A program made the translations under genes and the position numbers. A stretch of DNA of 57,573 nucleotides from Comamonas avium (GTDB taxonomy: Bacteria > Pseudomonadota > Gammaproteobacteria > Burkholderiales > Burkholderiaceae_C), in the NCBI RefSeq assembly GCF_014836675.1, contig NZ_JACSQK010000007.1, positions 79,126 through 136,698 of the forward strand, given 5' to 3'. Positions 8,307 to 17,987 of this stretch are shown here, one piece after another. Below the pieces are notes generated by a model. That model ran no database searches and was not told the origin of the DNA. It was given only the letters and a program-made list of their open reading frames with translations. How positions within the stretch are numbered: the first letter of the stretch is position 1; each line of letters opens with the position of its first letter.

Positions 8307-8675
8307 GGGGTTGTCTTTCCGGTTCAAAAGGTCAGACAGCGCGAGAGCCATGGCAACGGATAGATGCGTCAGGGCAAGACTGGACTGTTCTTCAGGACTT
8401 CACGGTGATGAAGCCTTTGCATTGCTGAACCTGCGCGGGTGAGCGAGGTCAAGAGAGAACACAGTGTGGCGCAGTCGGGAAAACATTCTAGGGTTTGTAC
8501 TGACAGGGTTTTGGCTAAACATCGCAAACCACGATGCGGTTTCGCGAAATAGATGCAACCCATCTCCGTTTGCGACACCTTGAGTACACCATGCACAGGA
8601 CGGCCCATCCGGCCTGCAACAGTTGTGCGTTTGCGCGTACGCTCTGTACCTATTGCCCTACTCACTCCTCTGTAT
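8307..8675. other. 369-base divergent intergenic region
   Basis: This lies between the start of the MFS gene (minus) and the chosen start of the DegS-like gene (plus). It must carry both promoters, but I see no convincing -35/-10 pair, repeat or hairpin. A longer N-terminus for the protease (open from 8553) is possible but is Arg/Pro-rich and not typical. Confidence 0.4.
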
Positions 8676-9824
8676 ATGAAGCGCTACTGGCTTTTGTTTT
8701 CCCAGGCTGTCACCGTGCTGCTGGCTGCTTATTTTGTCGTTGCCACTTTGCAGCCCAGCTGGCTCAAGCGTGGCGCCACCTACAGCCGTGCCGGCATTTC
8801 TTTGCTGGAAGCGCCTTCAGAGCCACGCACTGAATTTGCCCCTGGCAGCCTGGCCGCTGCCGCACAAAAAGCCATGCCCGCCGTGGTCAGCATCAACACC
8901 AGCAAAGAAGTGCGCCACCCGCGCAGCAACGACCCCTGGTTTCAGTTCTTCTTTGGTGATGTGGGCGCGCAGCAGCAGGCCGGTCTGGGCAGCGGCGTAA
9001 TCGTCAGCCCAGACGGCTACATCCTGACCAATAACCACGTGGTAGAAGGCGCAGACCAGATTGAAGTGACGCTGTCAGATGGCCGTCAATCCAAAGCCCG
9101 CGTCATCGGCACCGATCCGGACACCGACCTGGCCGTACTCAAGATCGAGCTGGACAAGCTGCCCGTGATTGTGCTGGGCAACTCTGACCACGCCGTGGTG
9201 GGCGACACCGTACTGGCCATTGGCAACCCATTTGGCGTGGGCCAGACGGTGACCAGCGGCATTGTCAGCGCCCTGGGGCGCAACCAGCTGGGTATCAATA
9301 CGTTTGAAAACTTTATTCAGACCGATGCCGCCATCAACCCGGGCAACTCCGGTGGCGCACTGATCGATGTGGACGGCAATCTGCTGGGCATCAACACAGC
9401 CATCTACTCGCAGTCGGGCGGCAGCATGGGCATTGGCTTTGCCATCCCCGTATCGACCGCCAAACTGGTGATGGACGGGCTGGTCAAAGACGGCCGCGTC
9501 ACCCGGGGCTGGATTGGCGTGGAGCCCAATGAGCTTTCACCGGAACTGGCTGAAACCTTTGGTGTCAAAGCCCGCCAAGGCGTCATCATTACCGGCGTAC
9601 TGCAGGCTGGCCCTGCTGCCAAGGCAGGCATGCTGCCCGGTGATGTGATCGTGCAAGTGAACGACCAGGCCATGCGCAATGTCGGCGAGATGATGACGGC
9701 AGTGGCCGCACTACCCCCGGGCACGCCTGCCAGCTTTGGCATTCAGCGCGGCAGTGAAAGCCTGACATTGAGCATCACCCCCGGTGAACGCCCAACGCCA
9801 CAGCGTACACGCCAGCCTCGTTGA
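8676..9824 (+). CDS. DegS-like trypsin-type serine protease with one PDZ domain
   Basis: The protein has 382 residues. An N-terminal membrane anchor (about 4-24) is followed by a trypsin-like domain with the triad H121 (TNNHVV), D151 (DTDLAVL) and S225 (GNSGGAL). A single PDZ domain follows (about 275-365, GVIITGVLQAGPAAKAGMLPGDVI). One PDZ plus a membrane anchor matches DegS rather than DegP/DegQ. In the known family DegS starts the sigma-E envelope stress cascade, but no rseA or rseP homolog is nearby. The start at 8676 gives a normal anchor and lacks a clear ribosome binding site. Confidence 0.9.
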   Translation: MKRYWLLFSQAVTVLLAAYFVVATLQPSWLKRGATYSRAGISLLEAPSEPRTEFAPGSLAAAAQKAMPAVVSINTSKEVRHPRSNDPWFQFFFGDVGAQQQAGLGSGVIVSPDGYILTNNHVVEGADQIEVTLSDGRQSKARVIGTDPDTDLAVLKIELDKLPVIVLGNSDHAVVGDTVLAIGNPFGVGQTVTSGIVSALGRNQLGINTFENFIQTDAAINPGNSGGALIDVDGNLLGINTAIYSQSGGSMGIGFAIPVSTAKLVMDGLVKDGRVTRGWIGVEPNELSPELAETFGVKARQGVIITGVLQAGPAAKAGMLPGDVIVQVNDQAMRNVGEMMTAVAALPPGTPASFGIQRGSESLTLSITPGERPTPQRTRQPR

Positions 9825-9839
9825 TCCAGTAAAAACAAG

Positions 9840-9915
9840 AGCATCCAGCGCTTGATATATGGGAATTTCAAAATCAAAAGACTTTGAAAATACCTAAAAA
9901 TAAGCGTTGGGTGCT
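9840..9915. repeat. two-armed palindromic repeat, copy A
   Basis: The outer arms are AGCATCCAGCGCTT (9840-9853) and, reversed, AGCACCCAACGCTT (9902-9915). An inner hairpin TTTCAAAATC/GACTTTGAAA lies at 9866-9889. It has the same architecture as the copies at 34167-34244 and 51711-51790. Confidence 0.7.
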
Positions 9916-9931
9916 ATTTTTATTAAGAGTG

Positions 9932-10042
9932 GCTAACACCACCTAGCAAATCGCAGATTTGCGACTGAGACGAGACGTGAAGCCGTAGGCAGTACAGGCG
10001 TACGACAAGGCAAAGCAACGACGTATCAGAGGTGGCGTTAGC
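9932..10042. repeat. 111-bp element with 13-bp terminal inverted repeats
   Basis: The ends GCTAACACCACCT (9932-9944) and AGGTGGCGTTAGC (10030-10042) are inverted copies with one mismatch. Inside is a perfect small hairpin, GCAAATC/GATTTGC (9946-9962), and a GTAC...GTAC stretch. There is no coding capacity. The form fits a miniature non-autonomous element or a bacterial interspersed mosaic element. The sequence type feels familiar from Comamonadaceae, but this is memory and not a search. Confidence 0.65.
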
Positions 10043-10062
10043 GGCTCTAAATATCCCCTCAT

Positions 10063-10103
10063 AAAAAAACCCGCTGACAGTGCATGTCAGCGGGTTTTTT
10101 TAT
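10063..10103. terminator. bidirectional terminator between degS-like and tatC
   Basis: Arms ACCCGCTGACA and TGTCAGCGGGT close on a short GTGCA loop. Runs of A on the left and T on the right let it work for both convergent transcripts, including the long minus-strand run ending in tatC. Confidence 0.9.
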
Positions 10104-10122
10104 GGGTGAGCTGATGCAAGCA

Positions 10123-10911
10123 TCAAACTTGGTCTGGCTCTGCGTCTTCCGGCTTTTTAGAGGCTTTCACAAACCAGCCTGCAGCCACAATGCCCACCTC
10201 ATAGAGCAAGCACATGGGAATGGCCAGCGCCAGCTGCGAGATCACATCGGGCGGCGTGACCACCGCAGCAATGATGAAGGCCAGCACAATGAAATAGCCC
10301 CGAAAGCTCTTGAGCTTAGCGATCTCCACAATGCCAAAGCGTACCAGCAGCATCACAACGATGGGCACCTGAAACGCCATGCCAAAAGCCAGGTACAGGG
10401 ACAAAATCGCCTCTACATACGAGGCAATGTCGGGCGTGGCCGCTACGCTGTCGGGGGTGAAGCCCTGAATGAAGGCAAACATTTTGTCCAGCACAAAGAA
10501 CTGCACAAACGCGATACCCACGTAAGCGAGCAAGCTGCCAAAAATAATCAGCGGCAGTGCAAACTTCTTTTCATGCACATACAGGCCCGGTGCTACAAAC
10601 GCCCACAGCTGGTACATCAGCCACGGCAGCACGGCCAAGATGCCCACCATCATCAGCACCTTGAGCGGCACAAAAAATGGCGTGAACACACCCACCGCAA
10701 TCAGCTTGGAATCGGGGGGCATGTGCATCTTGATGGGATGCGCGATGAAGTCAATCAGGCCATTGGGCCCGGGCCAGATAGCCAGAACCGCCACCGCCAC
10801 GGCAATGCCGTAAATGCAGTACAGCAGCCGATCACGCAGCTCCATCAGGTGCTGCACAAAGGGCTGCTCGGTGCCGGCCAGCTCGTCGTCTTTGGAGGGT
10901 TTGTCGGACAT
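10123..10911 (-). CDS. tatC: Sec-independent protein translocase TatC
   Basis: The protein has 262 residues and six predicted transmembrane helices. The family signature lies near the N-terminus (FVQHLMELRDRLLYCIYGI), with later blocks VFTPFFVPLKVLMMVGILAVLPWLMYQLWAFVAPGLY and DVISQLALAIPMCLLYEVGI. It forms the twin-arginine signal receptor with TatB. The ATG at 10911 is used because the extension upstream of it does not match the family. It is the last gene of tatA-tatB-tatC, with the terminator just past its end. Confidence 0.96.
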   Translation of the reverse strand: MSDKPSKDDELAGTEQPFVQHLMELRDRLLYCIYGIAVAVAVLAIWPGPNGLIDFIAHPIKMHMPPDSKLIAVGVFTPFFVPLKVLMMVGILAVLPWLMYQLWAFVAPGLYVHEKKFALPLIIFGSLLAYVGIAFVQFFVLDKMFAFIQGFTPDSVAATPDIASYVEAILSLYLAFGMAFQVPIVVMLLVRFGIVEIAKLKSFRGYFIVLAFIIAAVVTPPDVISQLALAIPMCLLYEVGIVAAGWFVKASKKPEDAEPDQV

Positions 10912-11014
10912 GGTCAAAAAAGAACCGGGCCCTGCGGCCCTGCGGATCAAGAAAATAAAAGCACCAGCGCTGCCTTCATTACAAAGCGCCGCACTGTTTC
11001 ATCAGGCTTAAGCG

Positions 11015-11509
11015 TTAACGCTTGGGCCTGAAACGCGCCACACGTGCTGCGCCCGATTGCACATGCGTACGCACCCCGGCGCGCGCCTTGTACCAGCGTG
11101 GCACCGCCCCACGCTTGATACGGAAGTTTTTGCCCGGATTTTTGTACGCTGGAGAGACGGTACTGCTGCTGTCGTAGCTGCTGTAGTCGCTGGCCAGTGT
11201 GCTGGAGTTGCTGTCGAAATCAGACTCGAAATTGGTGGCATCGCGCCAGTCTTTTTCCAGGTCACTGGAGGCTGAATGCACCGACTTTTCGACATCGTGC
11301 ACTGCAGTCTCCATCGACTCCTTCATCTTCTTGAGCTCGTCCAGCTCCATGGAGCGACTCACTTCAGCCTTGACGTCGGACACATAGCGCTGCGCCTTGC
11401 CCAGCAAGGTGCCCACCGTACGTGCCACCCGTGGCAGCTTTTCGGGGCCGATGACCACCAGGGCCACTGCACCAATCAGCGCCAGCTTGGAGATACCGAT
11501 ATCAATCAT
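11015..11509 (-). CDS. tatB: Sec-independent protein translocase TatB
   Basis: The protein has 164 residues. The N-terminal helix [20 protein letters not shown] and the hinge [13 protein letters not shown] are typical of TatB. An amphipathic helix follows (about 30-70), then a long, Ser-rich, poorly conserved tail ending in a basic stretch. It binds Tat substrates together with TatC. It lies 40 bases after tatA and 103 bases before tatC. Confidence 0.95.
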   Translation of the reverse strand: MIDIGISKLALIGAVALVVIGPEKLPRVARTVGTLLGKAQRYVSDVKAEVSRSMELDELKKMKESMETAVHDVEKSVHSASSDLEKDWRDATNFESDFDSNSSTLASDYSSYDSSSTVSPAYKNPGKNFRIKRGAVPRWYKARAGVRTHVQSGAARVARFRPKR

Positions 11510-11549
11510 GCCAACGCCCCTTGCAGGTGCTTGCTGCCATGTTCAGCCA

Positions 11550-11786
11550 TTAGCTCTTTTGCTTGGCGTCGACATCAATCGTGGTCTTGTCAGCGATGGA
11601 CTGGTCTGCCACTGCGGCTTTGTCAGCCGTGGTGTCAGCAGCAGCGCCGCCTTCTTTCATACCGTCCTTGAAGCCCTTCACTGCACCACCGAGATCGCCA
11701 CCCAAGTTTTTGAGTTTCTTGGTGCCAAACACCAAAACGACGATCACCAGCACGATCAACCAGTGCCAAACGGAAAACGTTCCCAT
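11550..11786 (-). CDS. tatA: Sec-independent protein translocase TatA
   Basis: The protein has 78 residues. A transmembrane helix [20 protein letters not shown] leads to the FG hinge and an amphipathic helix ([22 protein letters not shown]), then a short acidic-polar tail. It forms the oligomeric pore or membrane-thinning patch of the Tat system. It starts the tatABC set and follows hinT by 104 bases. The Rieske protein encoded in this window is a likely client. Confidence 0.95.
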   Translation of the reverse strand: MGTFSVWHWLIVLVIVVLVFGTKKLKNLGGDLGGAVKGFKDGMKEGGAAADTTADKAAVADQSIADKTTIDVDAKQKS

Positions 11787-11890
11787 GAGATTACTCCTAA
11801 CGAATACCAGCCATTTTAGACGTGCCGCCGCAACACAGCGCCAGAGATGGCCTTAAGTTTGCGCGTGCGGCTGTGTATGTTCACCCAGAT

Positions 11891-12268
11891 TTAGCCGTGC
11901 TTCCAAGGGCGGGGGCCACCCATCACATGCACGTGCAGGTGATGGACTTCCTGGCCACCCTCGGCGCCCGTGTTCACCACAGTGCGAAAACCACCTTCCG
12001 GGTATGGATTGCAGCCCTGCTCCAGTGCCAGCCTGGGGGCCAGCACCATGATTTTGCCCAGCAATGCCTCATCGTCCGGGCAGGCGTGGGCCAGCGAGAC
12101 AATGTGCTTTTTAGGCACGATCAAGAAATGCACAGGCGCAGCGGGACGAATGTCATGGAAGGCGAACAGTTCTTCGTCTTCATACACCTTGTTGCTGGGA
12201 ATTTGGCCTGCAGTGATCTTGCAGAAAATACAGTGGGGGTCATGCGCAGGGTGTGCGTGATCGGTCAT
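11891..12268 (-). CDS. hinT: HIT family purine nucleoside phosphoramidase
   Basis: The protein has 125 residues. The histidine triad is H110-L-H112-V-H114, followed by MGG. The N-terminal CIFCKITAGQIPSNKVYEDEE is the usual HinT start. The family hydrolyses adenosine phosphoramidates in the cytoplasm. Its place between the his genes and tatABC is the common betaproteobacterial order, although here a patatin-like gene and a small membrane-protein gene sit between hisE and hinT. Confidence 0.95.
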   Translation of the reverse strand: MTDHAHPAHDPHCIFCKITAGQIPSNKVYEDEELFAFHDIRPAAPVHFLIVPKKHIVSLAHACPDDEALLGKIMVLAPRLALEQGCNPYPEGGFRTVVNTGAEGGQEVHHLHVHVMGGPRPWKHG

Positions 12269-12325
12269 GGCTGGCTTTGGAAAATCGGTGTTGTCGGTGT
12301 CAGATCTGGCCGCTGAGGGCCTCAG

Positions 12326-13363
12326 TCATGGATTGTCCACAATCTGCAGCGTCTGGCGAACGCCCACATCGCTGCGGTGATCATGCACCCATTGCTCACC
12401 TTGCTTGCGGCCCAGCTCAAACAATTTGAGCAAGAAAGCCATGTCTACCCGCGATTTGCTGGAAGCACCAAAACGGCTGAGCGCAGAGCCTCCGTCGATA
12501 CGGTGCATCAGCACGTTTTTGTAGCGTGCGGCATCCAGCCGCCCCTCGGCCAGCATGCGGCGCACAAAATCAATCGCACGCAGTTCACTGAGCAGGCCGG
12601 CATTGAACGTCACCTCGTTGATGCGCTCCATGATGTCGTTGGCAGTGTCTGGCAGGTCTGGGTGCTCCACGGGGTTGATTTGCACCAGCAGCATATCGGT
12701 GCATTCGGTGCGATAGATCAGCGGGTACAGCGCAGGGTTGCCGGAAAAACCGCCATCCCAGTACCGCTCACCGTCAATCTCCACAGCCTTGTACAGCTGG
12801 GGCAGGCAGGCAGAAGCCATGATGGCATCGGCACTCAGGCGGGCATCGGTAAATATTTCACCCTTGCCGGTGCGCACATTCGTGGCACAGACAAACAGCT
12901 TGGGCATGCCATCGCGCCCCCAGGCCTGGGTCAGCGTCTCAAAATCTACGGTCCGCTGCAGCAGTTTGCGCAGCGGATTGATGTCCAGCGGATTGGTCTG
13001 ATAGGGCGACAGGAACTGGCTCATCATGCCCATCAGCGGGTTGTTGGCCACTGGCACCCCCCAGGTGAAAGCGCCCATGGCGCCAACCCCTTCCCACAGT
13101 TTGCGCAGCGCAGCGCGGGCATGGGCGCAGGACGCGCCATGGCGGCTTGCCTGATCCTGCGGAAACTCCAGGGCGCCCTGCGCAAAGCCCTGCGCTACGG
13201 CCACCGCATTGAGCGCACCGGCACTGGTGCCGCTGATACCGGGAAACTGGAAGCCGCCATCTTCGAGCAGCGCATCCAGCACACCCCAGGTAAATGCACC
13301 GTGCGATCCCCCGCCTTGCAGTGCCAGATTCAGACATTTCACAGAAGCGGGAGGGTGCGTCAT
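12326..13363 (-). CDS. patatin-like phospholipase/esterase
   Basis: The protein has 345 residues. The glycine-rich oxyanion loop QGGGSHGAF comes first (about 16-24), then the nucleophile elbow GTSAG with S47, and the catalytic aspartate D203 in WDGGFSGNP. This is the Ser-Asp dyad of the patatin family. No signal peptide is seen, so it probably acts in the cytoplasm or at the inner membrane. The substrate is not known. No good ribosome binding site precedes the ATG at 13363 or the TTG at 13372. Confidence 0.92.
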   Translation of the reverse strand: MTHPPASVKCLNLALQGGGSHGAFTWGVLDALLEDGGFQFPGISGTSAGALNAVAVAQGFAQGALEFPQDQASRHGASCAHARAALRKLWEGVGAMGAFTWGVPVANNPLMGMMSQFLSPYQTNPLDINPLRKLLQRTVDFETLTQAWGRDGMPKLFVCATNVRTGKGEIFTDARLSADAIMASACLPQLYKAVEIDGERYWDGGFSGNPALYPLIYRTECTDMLLVQINPVEHPDLPDTANDIMERINEVTFNAGLLSELRAIDFVRRMLAEGRLDAARYKNVLMHRIDGGSALSRFGASSKSRVDMAFLLKLFELGRKQGEQWVHDHRSDVGVRQTLQIVDNP

Positions 13364-13381
13364 GGGCAGCAATCGTGAGGG

Positions 13382-13774
13382 TTAAACCGGCAGCGGCTGC
13401 TGCTTGTTCATGGCAATCATGCCGCGCACGATGCGGTAGAGGAACCAGATGGAAATTACGCACCATGCGATCCAGCCTGGCACAAAGAACAGCAGCCACA
13501 GCGGCGCCGTCACCACATACAAAATGCCTGCCCAGATCATGCTGCGCAAACGCCATGTAAAGTGCGATGCGTGCCATGTGCCCACGGCATCTGAGCGCTT
13601 GACCAAGTCAATCACCAGTGCGATCAACAGCACTGCAACGCTGACCTGGGCACCGGGCAATACCGCAGTAATAGCCACGATCAGGTGCAGCACATAGCTC
13701 ACCCAGCCCCAGGCGTTGAGGCCATCGAGTGTGGCCTGGTCGACAGCGCGGACTTCAATAATGTCATCGTTCAC
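13382..13774 (-). CDS. small membrane protein, DUF4870-like
   Basis: The protein has 130 residues with about three or four hydrophobic helices ([69 protein letters not shown]). The layout resembles the DUF4870/Tic20-like family, a recognition from general pattern only. The start overlaps the hisE stop (ATGA), so it is translationally coupled within the his operon. No function can be assigned. Confidence 0.8.
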   Translation of the reverse strand: MNDDIIEVRAVDQATLDGLNAWGWVSYVLHLIVAITAVLPGAQVSVAVLLIALVIDLVKRSDAVGTWHASHFTWRLRSMIWAGILYVVTAPLWLLFFVPGWIAWCVISIWFLYRIVRGMIAMNKQQPLPV

Positions 13775-14166
13775 TCTGATCTCCCTTCCTGCACAGCCCG
13801 GTCCTGGGCCTTGCGTAACGCTTTTTCTTCCAGACCGCTGGTGCCTTCACGGCGCTCCAGCTCGGCCACCACGTCAGCGGGCGTCAGCCCATAGTGCGAC
13901 AGCGCAATCATGGTGTGGAACCACAAGTCCGCAACTTCATAAAGGATTTTCCCTTTGTCAGCGCCTGCGTCCACATCCTTGGCGGCCATCACCACCTCGG
14001 TGGCTTCTTCCCCGATCTTCTTGAGAAAAGCATCAGGGCCTTTATGCAACAAGCGGGCCACATAGCTTTTATCGGGATCGCCCCCGTTCGCAGTCTTGCG
14101 GCTTTCAATGACAGCAGCAAGACGGGCCAATGCGCCTTCAACCGACGCGGTGTTGTGTTCAGACAT
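13771..14166 (-). CDS. hisE: phosphoribosyl-ATP pyrophosphatase
   Basis: The protein has 131 residues. The MazG-like helical motifs are [15 protein letters not shown] and [20 protein letters not shown], which hold the acidic Mg-binding residues. It hydrolyses PR-ATP to PR-AMP, the second step of histidine synthesis. It is separate from HisI here, unlike the fused HisIE of enterics. It lies 4 bases after hisI. Confidence 0.96.
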   Translation of the reverse strand: MSEHNTASVEGALARLAAVIESRKTANGGDPDKSYVARLLHKGPDAFLKKIGEEATEVVMAAKDVDAGADKGKILYEVADLWFHTMIALSHYGLTPADVVAELERREGTSGLEEKALRKAQDRAVQEGRSE

Positions 14167-14170
14167 GACT

Positions 14171-14560
14171 TTATTTGTAGATGGATGCTGGATCTTTCAA
14201 GACCGGATCAATGGCTGCCCACTGCCCGTCCTTCAGAACACTGTAAAAACAAGAGTGCCGTCCCGTATGACAGGCAATACCGGGCACGTGCCCTTGCTGG
14301 GTAATTTTGAGCAAGATGACGTCGTTGTCGCAGTCAATGCGCATCTCGTGCACGGTTTGCTCATGGCCTGACTCTTCGCCCTTGAACCACAGCCTGTTGC
14401 GCGAACGGCTGAAGTACACGGCACGGCCCAGTTCAGCTGTTTTTTGCAATGCCTCGCGGTTCATCCACGCAAACATCACTACATCGCCGCTGCTTTGCTC
14501 TTGTGCAATCACGGGCACCAGACCCTGTGCATCCCATTGAACTTGATCCAACCAGCTCAT
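14171..14560 (-). CDS. hisI: phosphoribosyl-AMP cyclohydrolase
   Basis: The protein has 129 residues. Family blocks are [31 protein letters not shown], the metal-site region [18 protein letters not shown] and [10 protein letters not shown]. It opens the purine ring of PR-AMP. It is followed at 4 bases by hisE, and a palindromic repeat (copy B) lies directly upstream. Confidence 0.96.
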   Translation of the reverse strand: MSWLDQVQWDAQGLVPVIAQEQSSGDVVMFAWMNREALQKTAELGRAVYFSRSRNRLWFKGEESGHEQTVHEMRIDCDNDVILLKITQQGHVPGIACHTGRHSCFYSVLKDGQWAAIDPVLKDPASIYK

Positions 14561-14578
14561 AGACGTCCTGATTTTTTA

Positions 14579-14657
14579 TATAGCTACCAGCGCATACTGG
14601 AAGCCGATTTCAAATATAAATCACATGCAAATGCTTATAAATAAAGCGTAAGCAGCT
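14579..14657. repeat. two-armed palindromic repeat, copy B
   Basis: The left arm TAGCTACCAGCGC (14581-14593) and the reversed right arm AGCTGCTTACGCTT (14644-14657) are diverged copies of the family ends. The interior is AT-rich with a weak GATTT/AAATC pairing. It sits between hisI and hisF. The rest of this gap (14658-14782) shows nothing else. Confidence 0.6.
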
Positions 14658-14782
14658 CACTTCTTTGACACTTCAATGGCCAGCTCAGCACACCTGCAAA
14701 GCTGCAGCGCAGTGCCTGCACCAAATACTGCAGCAGCGCTGCGGCAACCGCGTCCCACGCCGCCTCAAGCGCTGTTTTCCAC

Positions 14783-15583
14783 TCACAGACGCACTGGAAT
14801 GCCGCGCTCGCGCATGCGTTCCTTGGCCTGCTGCACCGTGTATTCACCGTAGTGAAAAATGCTGGCCGCCAGCACCGCGTCTGCGCCGCCTTGCTGCACA
14901 CCGTCTGCCAGATGGTCCAGGTTGCCCACACCACCCGAAGCGATCACGGGCACGCCCACGGCATCGGCCACGGCACGGGTCAGCGCCAAGTCAAAACCGC
15001 TCTTGGTGCCATCCTTGTCCATGCTGGTCAGCAAAATCTCACCCGCACCGCGCTGTGCCATCTCTTGAGCCCAGCGCACCACATCCAGCCCTACATTCTT
15101 GCGGCCACCGTGGCTGTATACATCCCAGCCAGCGCCCATGGGCGTGCCACCGGGCCCAATGCGCAGCTCTTCTTCGGGCGTGCGGCGCTTGGCATCAATA
15201 GCGACCACGATGCACTGTGCGCCATATTTGTCGCTGCAGGCGTTGATCGTGGCAGGGTTGGCAATGGCGGCAGAGTTAAAACTGGTTTTGTCTGCGCCCG
15301 CATTCAGCAGGCGGCGTACGTCTTCTACGGCGCGCACGCCCCCGCCCACCGTCAGCGGAATAAACACCTGTGCGGCCACGGCCTCAATGATGGGCAAGAT
15401 CAGATCACGGCCATCGCTGGTGGCGGTGATATCCAGAAACGTCAGTTCGTCTGCGCCTTGCGCGTTGTAGCGCGCTGCAATTTCGACCGGATCGCCTGCG
15501 TCGCGCAGCTCCAGAAAATTAACGCCTTTGACCACGCGGCCACCGGTCACGTCGAGACAAGGAATGATGCGTTTGGCGAGCAT
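14783..15583 (-). CDS. hisF: imidazole glycerol phosphate synthase, cyclase subunit
   Basis: This 266-residue TIM barrel has the catalytic Asp in [15 protein letters not shown] and later blocks [29 protein letters not shown] and [18 protein letters not shown], where the second catalytic Asp lies. It takes ammonia from HisH and makes imidazole glycerol phosphate plus AICAR. It is separated from hisA by the mutarotase gene. Confidence 0.97.
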   Translation of the reverse strand: MLAKRIIPCLDVTGGRVVKGVNFLELRDAGDPVEIAARYNAQGADELTFLDITATSDGRDLILPIIEAVAAQVFIPLTVGGGVRAVEDVRRLLNAGADKTSFNSAAIANPATINACSDKYGAQCIVVAIDAKRRTPEEELRIGPGGTPMGAGWDVYSHGGRKNVGLDVVRWAQEMAQRGAGEILLTSMDKDGTKSGFDLALTRAVADAVGVPVIASGGVGNLDHLADGVQQGGADAVLAASIFHYGEYTVQQAKERMRERGIPVRL

Positions 15584-15631
15584 GAAAAAGCGTTTTCTAT
15601 CGAAGAAGATCAGACATATAGGCTGCGGCCC

Positions 15632-16483
15632 TTAAGCCACGACCTGCAAAGTTTGCGCCGCATGCCAGCGCTGGCCTGGGTGCAGGGCCACGGGCTGGTT
15701 GATGACCGCTGCTTCTACGCACAGCATGCGCATCCAGTCACCAGCGTTCATATCGGGCAAGCTGGAGCACAGCGCGGCCCCGGGGTTCCATACCACCGTG
15801 TCTGGCCAGGCGGCATCCTGGCTGATGCGCAGACTGCCTGCCGCATCCCGAAGCTCCAGCGCCTGCAGTGGACGTGCATACACACGGTCCACCTCTTCAC
15901 CCAGCACCACGCTGCCGCTTTGCACTGCCGGTGAAAAGGCTTTTGCAGCATTCCAAAAAGCCGCCCCTTCCAGCCCGTTCAGGGCTGCAATGTCTGCACC
16001 CTGTATGGCCAGATAGGTGTGCAGCGCGCCTGTAAATGCAAACGCGGTGCCTCCGGTGTTGGTGGCAGACAGTTGCACGGTCAGCGTATCAGGTGATACC
16101 GTGACCGCCACCTCGGCACGCACGCCGTGTGCAAAGTCGGCGTGCCAGGGCACAGCCGCATCCCACTGCCAGCGTGCCGTGATGGCCTCGCCGTGCACTT
16201 GTGCGCTGCGCCATTGCCAGGCACTGCGCCGCACCAGCCCGTGCTTGGGCAAGGGCCCACGCTGGTTGAACTGGGGAAAGCACACAGGCACACCACCACG
16301 AATGGCGGCAGAGCCGTCAAGCACAGCAGATTCGGACAAAAACAGTCGCTCATGCCCAGCCACCTGCCAGGACAGCACCTGCGCGCCCAGGTCAGACACC
16401 CGCACACAGTCACCGCTGGGCAAGGTGATCTGGGTGCAGGCTAGGCCACGCCAGATTTCACGCGTGGCTTGGGGTTCGGTCAT
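15632..16483 (-). CDS. D-hexose-6-phosphate mutarotase (YeaD-like)
   Basis: The protein has 283 residues with a galactose mutarotase-like beta-sandwich. The substrate-binding stretch [24 protein letters not shown] carries the conserved His, and VVWNPG and MLCVEAAVI lie near the C-terminus. The family interconverts anomers of glucose 6-phosphate. Its ATG overlaps the hisA stop (ATGA). That couples it to the his operon although it has no known role in histidine synthesis. Confidence 0.9.
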   Translation of the reverse strand: MTEPQATREIWRGLACTQITLPSGDCVRVSDLGAQVLSWQVAGHERLFLSESAVLDGSAAIRGGVPVCFPQFNQRGPLPKHGLVRRSAWQWRSAQVHGEAITARWQWDAAVPWHADFAHGVRAEVAVTVSPDTLTVQLSATNTGGTAFAFTGALHTYLAIQGADIAALNGLEGAAFWNAAKAFSPAVQSGSVVLGEEVDRVYARPLQALELRDAAGSLRISQDAAWPDTVVWNPGAALCSSLPDMNAGDWMRMLCVEAAVINQPVALHPGQRWHAAQTLQVVA

Positions 16484-17247
16484 TGTGGGTATTCGCTGTC
16501 GTCGTCTTCGTAGCCATTGAGCTGATCTGCCAGCTTCTGGCCTTCGGCAAAATCCAGATCACCGGTATAGATGGCGCGCCCGCAGATCACGCCTTCTACG
16601 CCTTCGTCTTCGACAGCGCACAGATCCCTGATGTCTTGAATGCTGGCCAGACCGCCGGAGGCGATCACCGGAATCTTCAGCGACTGCGCCAGCTTGACGG
16701 TGGCATCGATGTTGATGCCCGAGAGCATGCCGTCGCGGCCAATGTCGGTGTAGATGATGGATTCCACGCCCCAGTCTTCAAAGCGCTTGGCCACATCCAG
16801 CACATCCTGGCCGGTCAGCTTGCTCCAGCCGTCGATGGCAACCTTGCCGTCCTTGGCGTCCAGCCCGACGATCACCCGGCCTGCAAAGGCGCTGCAGGCA
16901 TCTTGCAAAAAGCCCGGGTTTTTCACCGCAGCCGTGCCAATGATGACGTACTCCAGCCCCGCATCCACGTAGCGTTCGATGGTGTCCAGATCGCGGATAC
17001 CACCACCGAGCTGGACCGGAATCTCACCGTTGACTTCCTTGAGGATGGCTTTGATGGCTGCCAAATTCTTGGGCTGGCCAGCAAAAGCGCCATTGAGGTC
17101 CACCAGATGCAGACGGCGGGCCCCGGCATCCAGCCAGCGACGGGCCATCTCAGCAGGGTTACCGAATGTGGTGGACTGGTCCATATCACCTTGTTTGAGG
17201 CGGACGCACTGTCCGTCTTTGAGGTCGATGGCGGGAATCAGCAGCAT
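16480..17247 (-). CDS. hisA: ProFAR isomerase HisA
   Basis: This 255-residue TIM barrel starts [17 protein letters not shown] with the catalytic Asp. Later blocks are [29 protein letters not shown] and [17 protein letters not shown], with the second catalytic Asp. It performs the Amadori rearrangement of ProFAR to PRFAR, the substrate of HisHF. It follows hisH by 71 bases. Confidence 0.97.
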   Translation of the reverse strand: MLLIPAIDLKDGQCVRLKQGDMDQSTTFGNPAEMARRWLDAGARRLHLVDLNGAFAGQPKNLAAIKAILKEVNGEIPVQLGGGIRDLDTIERYVDAGLEYVIIGTAAVKNPGFLQDACSAFAGRVIVGLDAKDGKVAIDGWSKLTGQDVLDVAKRFEDWGVESIIYTDIGRDGMLSGINIDATVKLAQSLKIPVIASGGLASIQDIRDLCAVEDEGVEGVICGRAIYTGDLDFAEGQKLADQLNGYEDDDSEYPQ

Positions 17248-17318
17248 GATGTGCGAGAGGCTTTGCCTAAAGGAGGCCGACTAACTCAGGGGTGGCCAGG
17301 GTTGAAGAAAAAGGAGAC

Positions 17319-17987
17319 TTACGGATTCCAGTGCAAGAAGTTGCGGTACAGGGCCAGGCCATGGTCCGCACTCTTTTCCGGATGGAATTGCGTAGCAAAA
17401 ATCTTATCGCGTGCAATGGCAGATGCAAACTGTCCGCCGTAATCTGTCTCAGCCGCGCAATGTGCTGCGTCAGCCGGCACCGCATAAAAACTGTGCACAA
17501 AGTAGAAATACGCCCCATCAGGAATGCCATCCCACATGGCGTGGCGTACGCCACCGGGCGAGCTCTGGAACACCTGGTTCCAGCCCATTTGCGGCACTTT
17601 GTAGCGGCTGCCATCGGGTTGCATGCGGCCTGCCAGCTCAAAGCGCTGCACGTGCCCCGGAATCAGCCCCAGCGAAGGGGTATTGCCCTCTTGGCTGTGC
17701 TCCAGCAGCATTTGCATGCCCACGCACACGCCAAAAAGCGGCTTGGTGGCTGCAGCCTCAAGTACCGCCTCTTGCAGGCCTGAGGCCTTGAGCGCGGCCA
17801 TGCAGTCGCGCATGGCGCCTTGCCCGGGCAGCACGATGCGGCTGGCGGCACGCACCTGGGCCGGGTCTTGCGTGACGATGACACGCACGTCCGTCCCCAT
17901 GGCAGCAGTTTTGACAGCTTGCGAGACCGAGCGCAGGTTGCCCATCTCGTAATCGACCACAGCCACGGTGTTGTTCACTGAACTCAT
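17319..17987 (-). CDS. hisH: imidazole glycerol phosphate synthase, glutaminase subunit
   Basis: This 222-residue class I glutamine amidotransferase has the nucleophile C88 in [10 protein letters not shown], the catalytic His in TQFHPEKS, and the Glu two residues on. The oxyanion strand [12 protein letters not shown] matches the family. It supplies ammonia to HisF. Its start codon falls at the edge of a palindromic repeat (17986-18063), so the leader and ribosome binding region lie inside that repeat. Confidence 0.97.
   Translation of the reverse strand: MSSVNNTVAVVDYEMGNLRSVSQAVKTAAMGTDVRVIVTQDPAQVRAASRIVLPGQGAMRDCMAALKASGLQEAVLEAAATKPLFGVCVGMQMLLEHSQEGNTPSLGLIPGHVQRFELAGRMQPDGSRYKVPQMGWNQVFQSSPGGVRHAMWDGIPDGAYFYFVHSFYAVPADAAHCAAETDYGGQFASAIARDKIFATQFHPEKSADHGLALYRNFLHWNP

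Noticed and set aside
14635..14934. 99-codon minus-strand frame across the hisF end and the hisF-hisI gap
   Set aside because: Its first half overlaps hisF in another frame and its second half ends in a palindromic repeat. No coding signal was seen.
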